DNA from: an uncultured Collinsella sp.
GTDB lineage: Bacteria > Actinomycetota > Coriobacteriia > Coriobacteriales > Coriobacteriaceae
DNA: 46,506 nucleotides
Assembly: GCA_900759565.1 (NCBI GenBank)
Contig: CAAEVV010000065.1
Location: 1-46,506, forward strand
Reading direction: 5' to 3'
This document shows positions 25,528 through 35,114 of this stretch, piece after piece. The position numbers and the translations under genes were made by a program. Positions within the stretch are counted from its first letter, which is position 1. Every line of letters begins with the position of its first letter. The notes under the pieces are model-generated. The model did not search any database. It had not been told where the DNA came from and worked only from the letters and a program-made list of their open reading frames with translations.

Positions 25528-27657
25528 CTAGGCCTGATCGGCACCCGCGGTCTCCAAACCGATCAAACGGAACGGGTCGGCCACGCCACCGATCGACTTT
25601 TGGAGCTCGCGCTGGCGCTGAGAATCTTGCACCGCCTGCATCGTCAGCACGCGACGGGCCTCATCGTCGAGTGAACGGTCCTGGCGCAACTTGGCCTGCG
25701 CGGCTCGCATGCGACGTTTGATGGTGTAGAGCTCGAGCGTATCGAGCATAAAGACGATGTTCGTCTCGGTCGGGTGCTTACTCGTTGCCGAGATGCGCCC
25801 GGCGCTGACAAGCGACGCCGCCTCGGGACAAACCGCACGCGCCGCATCCATGCAGGCCGCAGGATCGGTTCCCGGTGGTGTCGCGAGCACGGCCCACGCA
25901 ATGGACTCGTGACGCGGATCGACCCACTCGATAGAACAAATGCGATCGGCATACGTGCGGAACAGATCGGGGTAGCTCGTGAGCATGGTCAGCAGCTCAC
26001 GCTCCCCCGCCAGGGATTTCCGCTCCAGATCGGTCAAAACAATTGGCATCGGCGGAGCTGCCGCCGCGCTTGAGCTATCGGCAACGGGCGCAGTGCTTTC
26101 CATCCCCGCCGGCACATCGATTGGCGGCAGATCCTCGTCGATCTCCACCGGCGCGGCCCCATAGGCATCAAGCGGAACGTAATCGTACGGGTCCTCCTCG
26201 ACCGGTGCGGACACTGGCGACGTCGCGCCCGCGGCCCAGGCACCGCGACCGGCACTGCGCGCACCGGCCGCACCGCCGCCCGAACTTCGTCCCTGTGAAC
26301 CGCCCGCGCGCTCGGCTTGCGCGCGTTGACGTTCGTAGCTCTGCTCACGACGTCGCTCCGCATCCTCACGCTTGGCGACATCGCGAAACACACGGCCGGA
26401 GCTCGCACGCACGGTCTCCAGGTCCAAACCCAGCAGATCGGCAATCTGGATAAAGTACGTGTCGATCATATAACTGTCACGCAGCGGGTAGATGAGCGTC
26501 AGCGCGTCCTCGAGCGCTTTGGCGCGACCGCCCGGCGTGGTAATGTCGCTCGACTCCTGCAGCGAACGATAGACAAAGTCCATGAGGGGCTCGGCCGCGT
26601 CAATGCGCTCCTGCAGTGCCTCGCCACCATGCGCCGTGATGAACTCCATGGGGTCGTTGCCGTCGGGAAGCACCACGCAACGAAGGTCCATCGAATCCTG
26701 CTCGATAAACTGAATCGCGCGACGGGCAGCCTTTTGACCGGCAGCATCGCCATCGAACATATATACAATGCGCTTGGCAAAACGGGTGAGTGTCTTAACG
26801 TGATGTTCCGTCAGCGCTGTGCCCAGCGTGGCGACGACGTTTTTGATCCCTGCCTCCCAGCAGGCGATGCAGTCGGTATAGCCCTCCACCACGATAGCTG
26901 TATCCTGCGCGACGATAAACTCCTTGGCCCAGTTAAAGCCGTAGAGGTTTCGCTTTTTATGGAACACGCTCGTCTCGGCGGTGTTGAGGTACTTAGGCTG
27001 ACCATCGCCCATGATGCGCCCGCCAAAGGCGATATTGTGACCCTGCTCATCAAAGATGGGAAACATCACACGGTCGTAAAAGCGGTCCGCGAGCTGTCCG
27101 CGCCCGCGGCTCACGGCCACGTTGGCGTCGATCATCTCCTGCGGGGTAAAGCCTGCTTGAGACAGATGCGAAACCAGCGCGTTGCGACCCGGCGCAAAGC
27201 CCAGGCAGTAGCGGCGACAGACATCTCCGCCCATGCCACGACTGGCAAAGTACTCGCGCGGACGGCTGTCCTTACCGCGCATAAGCATGGTGTGGTAGAA
27301 CTGAGCCGTCTCGGTGCACAGGTCATAGATGCGAGCACGCTTGGTGCCGCGATCGCGCTGCGCACCGGTATCGTGCAGCTCGATGCCCGCACGATCAGCC
27401 AAATAGCGGATCGACTCGGGAAAACTCAGGTTCTCGCGCTTCATGATATAGGTAAAGACGTCGCCGCCCTCGCCGCAACCAAAGCAGTGCCACACCTGCG
27501 TAGCAGGGATAATGTGAAACGATGGGGTCTTTTCGCCATGAAACGGGCAGCATCCCCAAAACTCATGGCCACGGGGCTTGAGCTCAACCGTTTCCTGCAC
27601 GATGGCAACCAGGTCCGACGCCGCGCGTACCTGATCTTTTTCTTCATCGCTAATCAC
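25528..27657 (-). CDS. dnaG: DNA primase
   Basis: DnaG makes RNA primers for replication. The 709-residue protein has an N-terminal zinc ribbon (C37, H40, C58, C61 in CCPFHGEKTPSF and HCFGCG). The TOPRIM core has VVEGYTDCIA and FDGDAAGQKA. A C-terminal helicase-binding region follows a low-complexity Gly/Ser/Ala linker around 445-490. It is larger than E. coli DnaG mainly from this linker. The start is GTG, overlapping the ribF stop by 8 nt, which joins primase and sigma factor to the translation operon upstream. Confidence 0.96.
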   Translation of the reverse strand: MISDEEKDQVRAASDLVAIVQETVELKPRGHEFWGCCPFHGEKTPSFHIIPATQVWHCFGCGEGGDVFTYIMKRENLSFPESIRYLADRAGIELHDTGAQRDRGTKRARIYDLCTETAQFYHTMLMRGKDSRPREYFASRGMGGDVCRRYCLGFAPGRNALVSHLSQAGFTPQEMIDANVAVSRGRGQLADRFYDRVMFPIFDEQGHNIAFGGRIMGDGQPKYLNTAETSVFHKKRNLYGFNWAKEFIVAQDTAIVVEGYTDCIACWEAGIKNVVATLGTALTEHHVKTLTRFAKRIVYMFDGDAAGQKAARRAIQFIEQDSMDLRCVVLPDGNDPMEFITAHGGEALQERIDAAEPLMDFVYRSLQESSDITTPGGRAKALEDALTLIYPLRDSYMIDTYFIQIADLLGLDLETVRASSGRVFRDVAKREDAERRREQSYERQRAQAERAGGSQGRSSGGGAAGARSAGRGAWAAGATSPVSAPVEEDPYDYVPLDAYGAAPVEIDEDLPPIDVPAGMESTAPVADSSSAAAAPPMPIVLTDLERKSLAGERELLTMLTSYPDLFRTYADRICSIEWVDPRHESIAWAVLATPPGTDPAACMDAARAVCPEAASLVSAGRISATSKHPTETNIVFMLDTLELYTIKRRMRAAQAKLRQDRSLDDEARRVLTMQAVQDSQRQRELQKSIGGVADPFRLIGLETAGADQA

Positions 27658-28657
27658 GGATGCTCACCCCCTGCTCACCCAAGTTATGACGGATATCGTC
27701 GATATTACCCTCGACAGTCGCGATCAACTCGTCTAGGGAATCGAACACGCGAGACGGACGCAGCCAGCGCGTAAACGCCAGCGACACGGAGGCTCCATAC
27801 AGGTCGCCCGCATAGCCGATCAAGTTGGCCTCGAGATGCGCCGAGGCGGCATCGTCGGCATACGTCGGCGGCAGCCCCACGTTGACTGCAGCAGGCCATA
27901 CGGTATCGTCGACCAGCACCAGACCCTCATAGACGCCATCGGCAGGCACTTGGATGCCGTCGGGCACCTGGATGTTTGCCGTGGGAAAGCCCATATCGGA
28001 GCCCTCGTGACGGCCAGCCGCCACAACGCCGCGCAGCATATAGGGACGGCCGAGAAGCTCGGCAGCCAGCTCCACATGGCCCTGACCCAGCTCATGGCGG
28101 ATGCGCGTGGCGCAGATGGTCTGTCCATTAACGCAGAGCAGGTCGTGACCGTAAACGTCAACCCCACGCTCGGTGCCCCAGGTGCGCATCTCGGCAACGC
28201 CCGAAGCGCCGCCACGGCCGAGCCTAAAGTCGCTACCTACACGAATGGAGCGAATGTCGACGACGCGCGACAACAACGCCAAAAACCCGACATGGTCGAC
28301 TGCCGCCACGGCAGGCGTAAAGGGAACGGCCACCACCGCATCGACCCCGGTTTGAGCCAGGGCATGCAGGCGGTCGGCCGTCGTCATCAATTTTTGAGCG
28401 GGCGAAGGACTCACCACGACGTCCGGATCAGGATCGAAGGTGATCACGACCGCTTTGCTGCCGTGATCATGCGCATCGCGAATAACCGCATCGATCAGCT
28501 CTCGGTGCCCACAATGTACACCATCAAACACGCCAATGGCGATTGAAGCGGCACCCAAGAACTCGCACCCATCAAATGCATCGGCAGAAACGATACGGGC
28601 CTCATCCAACTCACACGCGAAAAAGATACGCGAGAGCTCGTGGGGCGCCAGCATCAT
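27650..28657 (-). CDS. ribF: bifunctional riboflavin kinase/FAD synthetase
   Basis: RibF phosphorylates riboflavin to FMN and adenylates FMN to FAD. The 335-residue protein has the FAD synthetase motif GVFDGVHCGH (HxGH) and TFDPDPD in the N-terminal half. The flavokinase half has MGFPTANI and HLEANLIGYAGDLYG, where most homologues have a VEAHLxDF form. It overlaps truB at the start (28654-28657) and dnaG at the end. The truB-ribF order is standard. Confidence 0.95.
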   Translation of the reverse strand: MMLAPHELSRIFFACELDEARIVSADAFDGCEFLGAASIAIGVFDGVHCGHRELIDAVIRDAHDHGSKAVVITFDPDPDVVVSPSPAQKLMTTADRLHALAQTGVDAVVAVPFTPAVAAVDHVGFLALLSRVVDIRSIRVGSDFRLGRGGASGVAEMRTWGTERGVDVYGHDLLCVNGQTICATRIRHELGQGHVELAAELLGRPYMLRGVVAAGRHEGSDMGFPTANIQVPDGIQVPADGVYEGLVLVDDTVWPAAVNVGLPPTYADDAASAHLEANLIGYAGDLYGASVSLAFTRWLRPSRVFDSLDELIATVEGNIDDIRHNLGEQGVSIRD

Positions 28658-29586
28658 CGAACACCGCCGATCGCCTGCGGAAAGACGTGCTCCATAACAA
28701 AGCGACCGCCCTCGATACGAGCAAGCGCCTTCAGTCCACCCTCGAGCACGAGCGCGAACGGCGCCTTCGCCATATCGAAATCCGCAAGCGCGCGTTCAAC
28801 GGGAATGCGGCGACCACAAAGCAGGTCGTCTGCAAGATTGCCCGGCAAATCGACACGCGTGGCACCAAGGGCGGCGATGGGATCCAGAGCGAAGCCGGCA
28901 GCGGACTCGGCAGAGAGCTCCTCTACCGCATGACAGGCGCCAATGGAAACCACGCCGGAGGCCGTACGGCGCAGCGCGGAAATATGCGCGGCGCCATCGC
29001 AGGCACGACCCAGATCGCGAGCGAGCGCGCGAATGTAGGTGCCTTTGCTTACCGAAAACGCCACGGTCCAGACGCACGTATCGCCCTCGCCGCCCACGGC
29101 AATCAGGTCGGCGGCATAGACCTCGACGGGGCGCGGGGGCAACTCAACCGCATTGCCCTCGCGAGCACTCTTATAGGCGCGAACGCCATTGACCGAGATG
29201 GCCGAAAAAGCCGGCGGCACCTGCATCTGCGGGCCAAGCATAGCGGCTAGCTGCTTACGGGCGTAAACGAAATCGTGCAGCTCGGGGGCAACGGGCACCG
29301 TGCGAACGGCCTCGCCCTCCGCGTCATCGGTATTGGTCTCGACGCCAAACGAGATGTCGGCGACATAACTTTTGGTATCGAGGGTTAGCATGCCCAGCAG
29401 ACGGGTCGCCTGGCCCACGCCCACCACCATGACACCCGAGGCCATGGGGTCGAGCGTACCGGCATGGCCGACGCGTCGCTCATGGAGAGCGCGTCGGCAC
29501 TGCGATACCACGTCGTGGGACGTGCAGCCCACCGGCTTATCGACGGCGAGCAGCATATTCAATTGAGAAGGCGTACGACGAGCCAT
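28654..29586 (-). CDS. truB: tRNA pseudouridine(55) synthase TruB
   Basis: TruB makes pseudouridine 55 in the T loop of tRNAs. The 310-residue product has LLAVDKPVGCTSHDVV, the catalytic motif GHAGTLDPMASG with Asp46, YVADISFGVETNTDDAEG, and SKGTYIRALARDLG. A C-terminal PUA-like region follows. It lies 15 nt after the nrnA gene. Confidence 0.95.
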   Translation of the reverse strand: MARRTPSQLNMLLAVDKPVGCTSHDVVSQCRRALHERRVGHAGTLDPMASGVMVVGVGQATRLLGMLTLDTKSYVADISFGVETNTDDAEGEAVRTVPVAPELHDFVYARKQLAAMLGPQMQVPPAFSAISVNGVRAYKSAREGNAVELPPRPVEVYAADLIAVGGEGDTCVWTVAFSVSKGTYIRALARDLGRACDGAAHISALRRTASGVVSIGACHAVEELSAESAAGFALDPIAALGATRVDLPGNLADDLLCGRRIPVERALADFDMAKAPFALVLEGGLKALARIEGGRFVMEHVFPQAIGGVR

Positions 29587-29601
29587 GTACCATCCAAAAT
29601 G

Positions 29602-30645
29602 TTAGAGCTCGACGGTCACCGAAGCGGGATCCTCCCCTACCAGCTCGGCCAGCATGGGAAGTGCCACGGCGAGCGTCTCGCGAATCGTTCCGTTGTTGGA
29701 AAAGCCGGCGGCGGCATGATGCCCGCCACCGCCAAAGTTGGCAGCGATCTCGGACACATCGAGGTCACCCTTGGAGCGCAGGTTGCCGCGTACCTTGGTA
29801 TCGCCCTCAATGCCCTTCAGGAACAGGCAGACCTCCACGCCCATAACCGAACGCACCACATCGACCAGACCGTCGCACTCATCCGAAGTGACGCCGCAGG
29901 CCTCGAGGTCGCTCTGGTAGGCATAGCTATACGCCACGCGACCGTGCGCGACCGTCTTAATACGGCCCATGACAATGGACTTGAGGTGCAAAAACTCGAC
30001 GCGCATGCTCTGATAGACCTCGAGCGCAACGCGCGCGGGATCGGCACCATGCGCGACCAGGCGCGAGGCGGCATGGAACGCAGCGGCATCGGCGTTTTGG
30101 TACTGAAAACGACCGGTATCGGTCACCAGGCCGCACAGCAGGCAGGTCGCGACGCCATCACGAGCCACAATGCCGCAATTGTCCAAAAAGCGGTCGATAA
30201 TCATGGCGCAGGCCGCGGCGCCGACGCACCTCAGGCTCAGCTCGGCAAATTCCTCACGCGCCGGATGGTGATCGAAGCACACCACATGCGACGAGCGGCG
30301 GAGTACCTCGGCGGAGTTGTTCAGACGCTCGACGACCGGCACGTCCACCGAGATGAACAGGTCCGGATTGCCGGTATACGCAGATGCCGGCACCAGACGG
30401 TCGGCGCCCTCCATAAAGCGGTAGATGCGCGGAACCGGGTCATCGTCTGCCAGCAGCAGGGCAATGTCCTTGTTGGGGAAAAACTTCATAAGCGATAAGC
30501 CCAGACCCAGCACGGAGCCCAGGGCGTCGCCATCGGGAGACGTATGTCCCGAAATCGCAATGGAGGACGCATCCTCGATGAGCTCGAGGATGCGTCGCTG
30601 AATATCTGCAGACTCGCACGATGCGAGGTCGGCGGAATTACTCAT
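29602..30645 (-). CDS. nrnA: DHH-family phosphoesterase, NrnA-like
   Basis: This is predicted to degrade short RNA oligonucleotides (nanoRNase) and dephosphorylate pAp. The 347-residue protein has ISGHTSPDGDALGS (metal-binding DxD), FISVDVP, the DHH motif in VVCFDHHPAREE, and LVTDTGRFQY. The C-terminal DHHA1 domain contains FGGGGHHAAAGF. It overlaps rbfA by 8 nt. The rbfA-nrnA-truB-ribF order is conserved in Gram-positive bacteria. Confidence 0.92.
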   Translation of the reverse strand: MSNSADLASCESADIQRRILELIEDASSIAISGHTSPDGDALGSVLGLGLSLMKFFPNKDIALLLADDDPVPRIYRFMEGADRLVPASAYTGNPDLFISVDVPVVERLNNSAEVLRRSSHVVCFDHHPAREEFAELSLRCVGAAACAMIIDRFLDNCGIVARDGVATCLLCGLVTDTGRFQYQNADAAAFHAASRLVAHGADPARVALEVYQSMRVEFLHLKSIVMGRIKTVAHGRVAYSYAYQSDLEACGVTSDECDGLVDVVRSVMGVEVCLFLKGIEGDTKVRGNLRSKGDLDVSEIAANFGGGGHHAAAGFSNNGTIRETLAVALPMLAELVGEDPASVTVEL

Positions 30646-31048
30646 CTAAAGCTGCCTCCTGGGCGGCATCCGCTATGGGATAGCCGTCCTCGTCCTTTTC
30701 GATCGCAAGCGTGGCGGGAACGTTTTCCAGCGCGCGCGTGATGCGCTCGGCCTCATCGGTCGAGCGATCGATGCGAAAATCGAGCTCGGGCGTGACGCGC
30801 CAATCGAGCGAGCGGGCCAACAGGCTACGGATGCGGCCCTTGGCGCTGGCGAGCGCCTCCATGACCTCGTCGTAGCGGCTCGCGTCGCACGACACGTACA
30901 CGCGCGCGAACGAGCGGTCCACCGCGACCTCGACCGCGGTCAGGGTGACCAGGTCGAGACGCGGATCGGAAACCTCAAAGAGCAGGATATAACCGAGCTT
31001 CTCGCGAAGCTGCTCGCCCAGACGGCGGGTTGCCTGCGTTTGCTTCAT
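30638..31048 (-). CDS. rbfA: ribosome-binding factor A
   Basis: RbfA binds the 30S subunit and helps 16S rRNA 5' end maturation. The 136-residue protein has RLGEQLREKLGYILLFEVSD, DRSFARVYVSC and a KH-like fold ending in RVTPELDFRIDRSTD. A short acidic tail follows. It lies 11 nt after infB and overlaps the next gene. Confidence 0.93.
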   Translation of the reverse strand: MKQTQATRRLGEQLREKLGYILLFEVSDPRLDLVTLTAVEVAVDRSFARVYVSCDASRYDEVMEALASAKGRIRSLLARSLDWRVTPELDFRIDRSTDEAERITRALENVPATLAIEKDEDGYPIADAAQEAALDE

Positions 31049-31059
31049 AGCGCTACCCC

Positions 31060-33774
31060 CTACTCGGTACGGGCAACCTGGTCGATGCGGTAGCCCTCAA
31101 TGGTGTCGCCAGGCTTGATGTCCTGGAAGTTCTCCAGGCCAATACCGCCCTCGGAGCCGCTCTTGAGGCTCTTGGCCTCGTCCTTGTAGTGGCGCATCGA
31201 GGCGATTTTACCGTTGAAGACCACGATGCCGTCGCGCACCAGGCGTACGGAATCGGTCGCGGCGATCTCGCCCTCTTCGACGCGGACACCGGCGGCGATA
31301 CCGACCTTGGGCACCTTGAAGGTGTCCAGAACGGTCGCAGTACCTGTGGAGACCTCAACCTCGGTGGGCTTGAGCATGCCGATACGGGCAGCGTCGAGGT
31401 CCTCGAGGCACTTGTAGATGACGTCGTAGCAACGGATCTCGACGCCCTCGCGCTCGGCGGCGGAGCGGGCCTTGCCGTCGGGACGAACGCCAAAGCCGAT
31501 GATGATGGCGTTGGAGGCGTCGGCCAGGACGACGTCGGTCTCGTTGATGGCACCAACGGCGGAGTGGATCGTGTTGATGCGCACCTCGGACTGATCCATC
31601 TTGTCGAGGGAGTCCTGAAGGGCCTCGATGGAGCCCTGGACGTCGGCCTTGATGATCAGGTTGAGCTCCTTGACCTCGGCGTCGGCGATGGTCTCGAAGA
31701 GGTTCTCGAGCGTCACGTGCTTCACGCGGCTCTGCTCCTCGATACGGGCCTTGAGCGAACGCTCGTCGGCCAGCGCACGTGCCTCGCGCTCGTCCTCGAA
31801 CACGCGGAACTCATCGCCGGCGTTGGGGACGGACTGCAGGCCCAGGATCTCGACGGCGTCGGAAGGACCGGCCTCGGTGACGGCGTTGCCCTTGGGGTCG
31901 AGCATGGCGCGGACGCGGCCATAGGTGAGGCCGGCGACCAGCGTGTCGCCCACGCGCAGGGTGCCGCGGGTCACGAGCACGGTGGCAACCGAGCCGCGGC
32001 CCTTATCGAGCTTAGCCTCGAGGACGTTGCCCGAAGCGAACGTATCGGGGTTGGCCTTGAGCTCGAGCACGTCGGCCTGGAGCAGCACGGTCTCGAGCAG
32101 GTCGTCGATACCGATCTTCTGCTTGGCCGAGATGTTGACGAACATGTTCTGTCCGCCCCACTCCTCGGGGATGATGCCGTACTCGGTGAGCTCCTGGCGC
32201 ACGCGGTCGGGGTTGGCACCCGGCTTATCGATCTTGTTGACGGCGACGACGATGGGAACGCCGGCGGCCTTGGCGTGGTTGATCGACTCGATGGTCTGGG
32301 GCATGACGCCGTCGTCGGCAGCCACGATCAGGATGACGATATCGGTCACCTTGGCGCCGCGGGCACGCATGGCCGTAAAGGTGGCGTGACCAGGGGTATC
32401 GATGAAGGTGATCTTGCGGTCGTTGATCATGACCTGCGAAGCGCCGATGGCCTGGGTAATGCCGCCCGCCTCGCCGGCAGCGACGCCGGTGTGACGGATG
32501 GCGTCGAGCAGGCTCGTCTTGCCGTGGTCGACGTGACCCATGACGGTGACGACCGGGGCACGCGGCTTAAGGTCGGCGGGATCGTCGTAGAACGAGAAGG
32601 TGTTCTCCTCCTCGGGGGTGATGATCTTGATCTGGCGACCCAGGTCGTCGGCAACGAGCTCGACGAGGTCGTCGGACATGGACTGCGTCATGGTAAGCGG
32701 CGTACCCAGCAGGAACAGGCGCTTGATGATGTCGTTGGCCGGAACGTCGAGCGCCTCGGCGAGCTCCTGGACGGTAACGCCCTGGGAGACCTTGATGGCG
32801 TCGAGGTCCTCGGGGTTCACGCCCTGGGCCAGCGCCTCCTCAATCTTGCGCTCTTCCTGAGCCTTTGCGGCCTCGCGCTCGCGCTTCTCCTTACGCTTTT
32901 TGCGGCGACCGGTGGACTCGCGAGAGGCCTCCTCGACGGCGGCACGAGCCTCCTCGAGCACCTTCTCGCGACTGTACTCCTCGGCCTCGCGAGCCATGCG
33001 GCTGTAGTGGTCCTCTTCGTTGTTGTGACCGCCCTTGCGCTTCTTGCCCTTGCCCTGCTTGTCGGGGTTGGGGAAGTCCATGCCGGCAGCAACGTTGTTG
33101 CTGGCATTGGTGCGATGGCTGTGGGGACGGCTCTCGGAGGCGTTGCGCTCGGAGTTGTTGTCGGAGGCGTTGCGATCGTTACGACGGCCACCGCGACGGT
33201 CGTTATTACCGCCACGACGGTTGCCGCGCTCGGCAGCGCGCTCGGCCTTGGCCTTCTCCTCGGCGTCCTTCTTCTCCTTGAGCACGGTCTCCTGTGCGGC
33301 GATCTGGTCGAGCAGCGAACGGAAACGCGAACCGGAATCGGAAGCGGGAACGGCGCGGCGCTGGGCCTCGCGGGCAGCCTCCTCCTTCTCGCGAGCAAGG
33401 CGCTCCTGCTCGGCCTTCTTCTTAGCCTCGGCCTCGGCGCGGGCGGCCTCCTCGGCAGCCTGGGCGGCGGCGAACTGGCGGCGCTCCTCCTCGCGTGCCT
33501 TCTCGGCGGCGATGCGCTCGCGCTCTGCCTCGGCAGCGCGTGCTGCCTCCTCGGCGGCAGCGGCCTGCTCCTCGGCCCGCTTAGCGGCCTCGACTTCCTG
33601 GGCGCGGGCCTCGATCACCGAAGCGAGCTGCTTGCGGACCATGGCGACGTAAGCGTCCTCCAAAGCGGAGGAAGCGGACTTAGCGGGAATCTTCATTTCG
33701 GCGAGATGACCCATCAGTTCCTTGGAGGTCATGCCGAACTCTTTGGCCAGGGTGGACACACGGACTTTCGCCAT
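31060..33774 (-). CDS. infB: translation initiation factor IF-2
   Basis: IF-2 is the GTPase that places initiator tRNA on the ribosome. The 904-residue protein has an IF2_N start (MAKVRVSTLAKEFGMTSKEL). A long charged linker rich in Ala, Glu and Arg (about 60-330) contains a strongly basic Asn/Arg/Gly segment near 195-230. A second IF2_N-like segment follows (VQELAEALDVPANDIIKRLF). The G domain has GHVDHGKTS, DTPGH and NKIDKP, then domains II to IV. AGGTGA precedes the ATG. It follows nusA by 91 nt, with no ylxR or ribosomal protein L7Ae-like gene between. Confidence 0.96.
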   Translation of the reverse strand: MAKVRVSTLAKEFGMTSKELMGHLAEMKIPAKSASSALEDAYVAMVRKQLASVIEARAQEVEAAKRAEEQAAAAEEAARAAEAERERIAAEKAREEERRQFAAAQAAEEAARAEAEAKKKAEQERLAREKEEAAREAQRRAVPASDSGSRFRSLLDQIAAQETVLKEKKDAEEKAKAERAAERGNRRGGNNDRRGGRRNDRNASDNNSERNASESRPHSHRTNASNNVAAGMDFPNPDKQGKGKKRKGGHNNEEDHYSRMAREAEEYSREKVLEEARAAVEEASRESTGRRKKRKEKREREAAKAQEERKIEEALAQGVNPEDLDAIKVSQGVTVQELAEALDVPANDIIKRLFLLGTPLTMTQSMSDDLVELVADDLGRQIKIITPEEENTFSFYDDPADLKPRAPVVTVMGHVDHGKTSLLDAIRHTGVAAGEAGGITQAIGASQVMINDRKITFIDTPGHATFTAMRARGAKVTDIVILIVAADDGVMPQTIESINHAKAAGVPIVVAVNKIDKPGANPDRVRQELTEYGIIPEEWGGQNMFVNISAKQKIGIDDLLETVLLQADVLELKANPDTFASGNVLEAKLDKGRGSVATVLVTRGTLRVGDTLVAGLTYGRVRAMLDPKGNAVTEAGPSDAVEILGLQSVPNAGDEFRVFEDEREARALADERSLKARIEEQSRVKHVTLENLFETIADAEVKELNLIIKADVQGSIEALQDSLDKMDQSEVRINTIHSAVGAINETDVVLADASNAIIIGFGVRPDGKARSAAEREGVEIRCYDVIYKCLEDLDAARIGMLKPTEVEVSTGTATVLDTFKVPKVGIAAGVRVEEGEIAATDSVRLVRDGIVVFNGKIASMRHYKDEAKSLKSGSEGGIGLENFQDIKPGDTIEGYRIDQVARTE

Positions 33775-33865
33775 ATGACTTCACCTACCCTTTCTGGCAC
33801 CTTGGGTGCCTAGAGACTGAACGAGCGTGGGGGATGCACTGGAACCTGCCCAGCGCGACCGCGCG

Positions 33866-35113
33866 CTAGATCAGGTCCTCCGCATCATCGAAGGCGTCGG
33901 TGTCGTGGACACCGCAGAAACGGGAGCCGGGACGGGCCTGGTTGCGGCACTGGATGCCGTCCTCGGACACGAACTCGCAGCGACGGACGTCCTCGTCCTC
34001 CTCGTCACCGATCAGGTCGGCGGCGGGCTCCTCGTGAACGGGAACGTTCTTGAGGATGTCGGCGGCAAGGGTCTCGGACTTAATATCGATGTGCCAGCCG
34101 GTCAGGCGCGCGGCGAGGCGGGCGTTCTGGCCCTCCTTGCCGATGGCGAGGGACAGCTGGTCGTCGGGCACGATGACGCCGGCATAGGCCTTCTCCTCGT
34201 CGATGAGGACGCGGGTGACCTTGGCGGGCGACAGGGCGTTGGCAACGTAGACGGCCGGATCGGCATCCCACAGGATGACGTCGACGCGCTCGCCACGGAG
34301 CTCGCCCACGACGGCGCGAACACGGCTGCCCTTGGGGCCGACGCAGGCGCCAACCGGATCCAGGCGATCGTCGAGCGAGTGGACGGCGACCTTGGAGCGC
34401 TGGCCGGGCTCGCGAGCGATCGACTTGATCTGGACGGTGCCCTCATAGATCTCGGGCACCTCCTGCTCAAACAGACGACGCATGAGCTCGGGGTGGGTAC
34501 GGGAGATGACAATCGGCGGACGGCTGTGCTCGCCACGAACCGGCTGCAGGTTGGAGTTGGGGTCGCGAACGTCGATAATCACGGCCTTGATGTGCTGGTT
34601 GTGCAGATAGCGCTCGCCCATCGGACGCTCGTTGCGCTCGTTCTCGTAACGGCGCTGGTCGAAGTGCGGAAGCTCGGCCTCGACGCCCTCGCGAATCTTG
34701 ACGATCGTGAAGTCGGGCGTGGACTGCAGCACGGTACCGCTGATGAGGTCACCGATGCGGCCGGAGAACTCCTCGTAGATCTGCTCGCGGGCGGAGTTGC
34801 GCACGATGGCGTTGATCTCGGCCTTGGCGTGCTGGGCGGCGATGCGGCTCGTGTTCTTGGGAGTGACGTCGATCTCCTCGAACTCGGTGAAGTTGCCCTC
34901 CTCGTCCATGGAATCGTCGATCGGCTCCAGACGGTAGACGTAGATCTTGCCGGTGGTGCGGTCGATGGTCACCTTGGCGCCCCACTCAAGATGCAGGATC
35001 TCGGCATAGCTCTTGGCGAGCGACTGCTCCAGGCGGTCGATCAGGTAGAGCTGGTCGATGTGCTTCTCCTGGCAAAGCTCCATCAGGGCGGACATCATGT
35101 CGGATGCTGCCAT
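33866..35113 (-). CDS. nusA: transcription elongation/termination factor NusA with Cys3His tail
   Basis: NusA binds RNA polymerase and modulates pausing, termination and antitermination. The 415-residue protein has the NusA N-terminal domain, then S1 (EGVEAELPHFDQ), KH1 (VDPVGACVGPKGSR-like DPVGACVGPKGSRVRAVV) and KH2 (LSLAIGKEGQNARLAARL). Beyond KH2 a 40-residue tail has four metal-ligand-like residues, C379, C389, C400 and H403 (pattern CX9CX10CX2H, ending FCGVH), then acidic residues. This tail is not part of standard NusA. The start at 35113 is chosen over an earlier in-frame codon because of AAGGAAAG. It lies 1 nt after rimP. Confidence 0.94.
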   Translation of the reverse strand: MAASDMMSALMELCQEKHIDQLYLIDRLEQSLAKSYAEILHLEWGAKVTIDRTTGKIYVYRLEPIDDSMDEEGNFTEFEEIDVTPKNTSRIAAQHAKAEINAIVRNSAREQIYEEFSGRIGDLISGTVLQSTPDFTIVKIREGVEAELPHFDQRRYENERNERPMGERYLHNQHIKAVIIDVRDPNSNLQPVRGEHSRPPIVISRTHPELMRRLFEQEVPEIYEGTVQIKSIAREPGQRSKVAVHSLDDRLDPVGACVGPKGSRVRAVVGELRGERVDVILWDADPAVYVANALSPAKVTRVLIDEEKAYAGVIVPDDQLSLAIGKEGQNARLAARLTGWHIDIKSETLAADILKNVPVHEEPAADLIGDEEDEDVRRCEFVSEDGIQCRNQARPGSRFCGVHDTDAFDDAEDLI

Positions 35114-35114
35114 C

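Noticed and set aside
31189..33813. Plus-strand open frame of about 870 codons opposite infB
   Set aside because: The sense strand is a full IF-2. The antisense product is Leu/Gly/Val repetitive with no family features.
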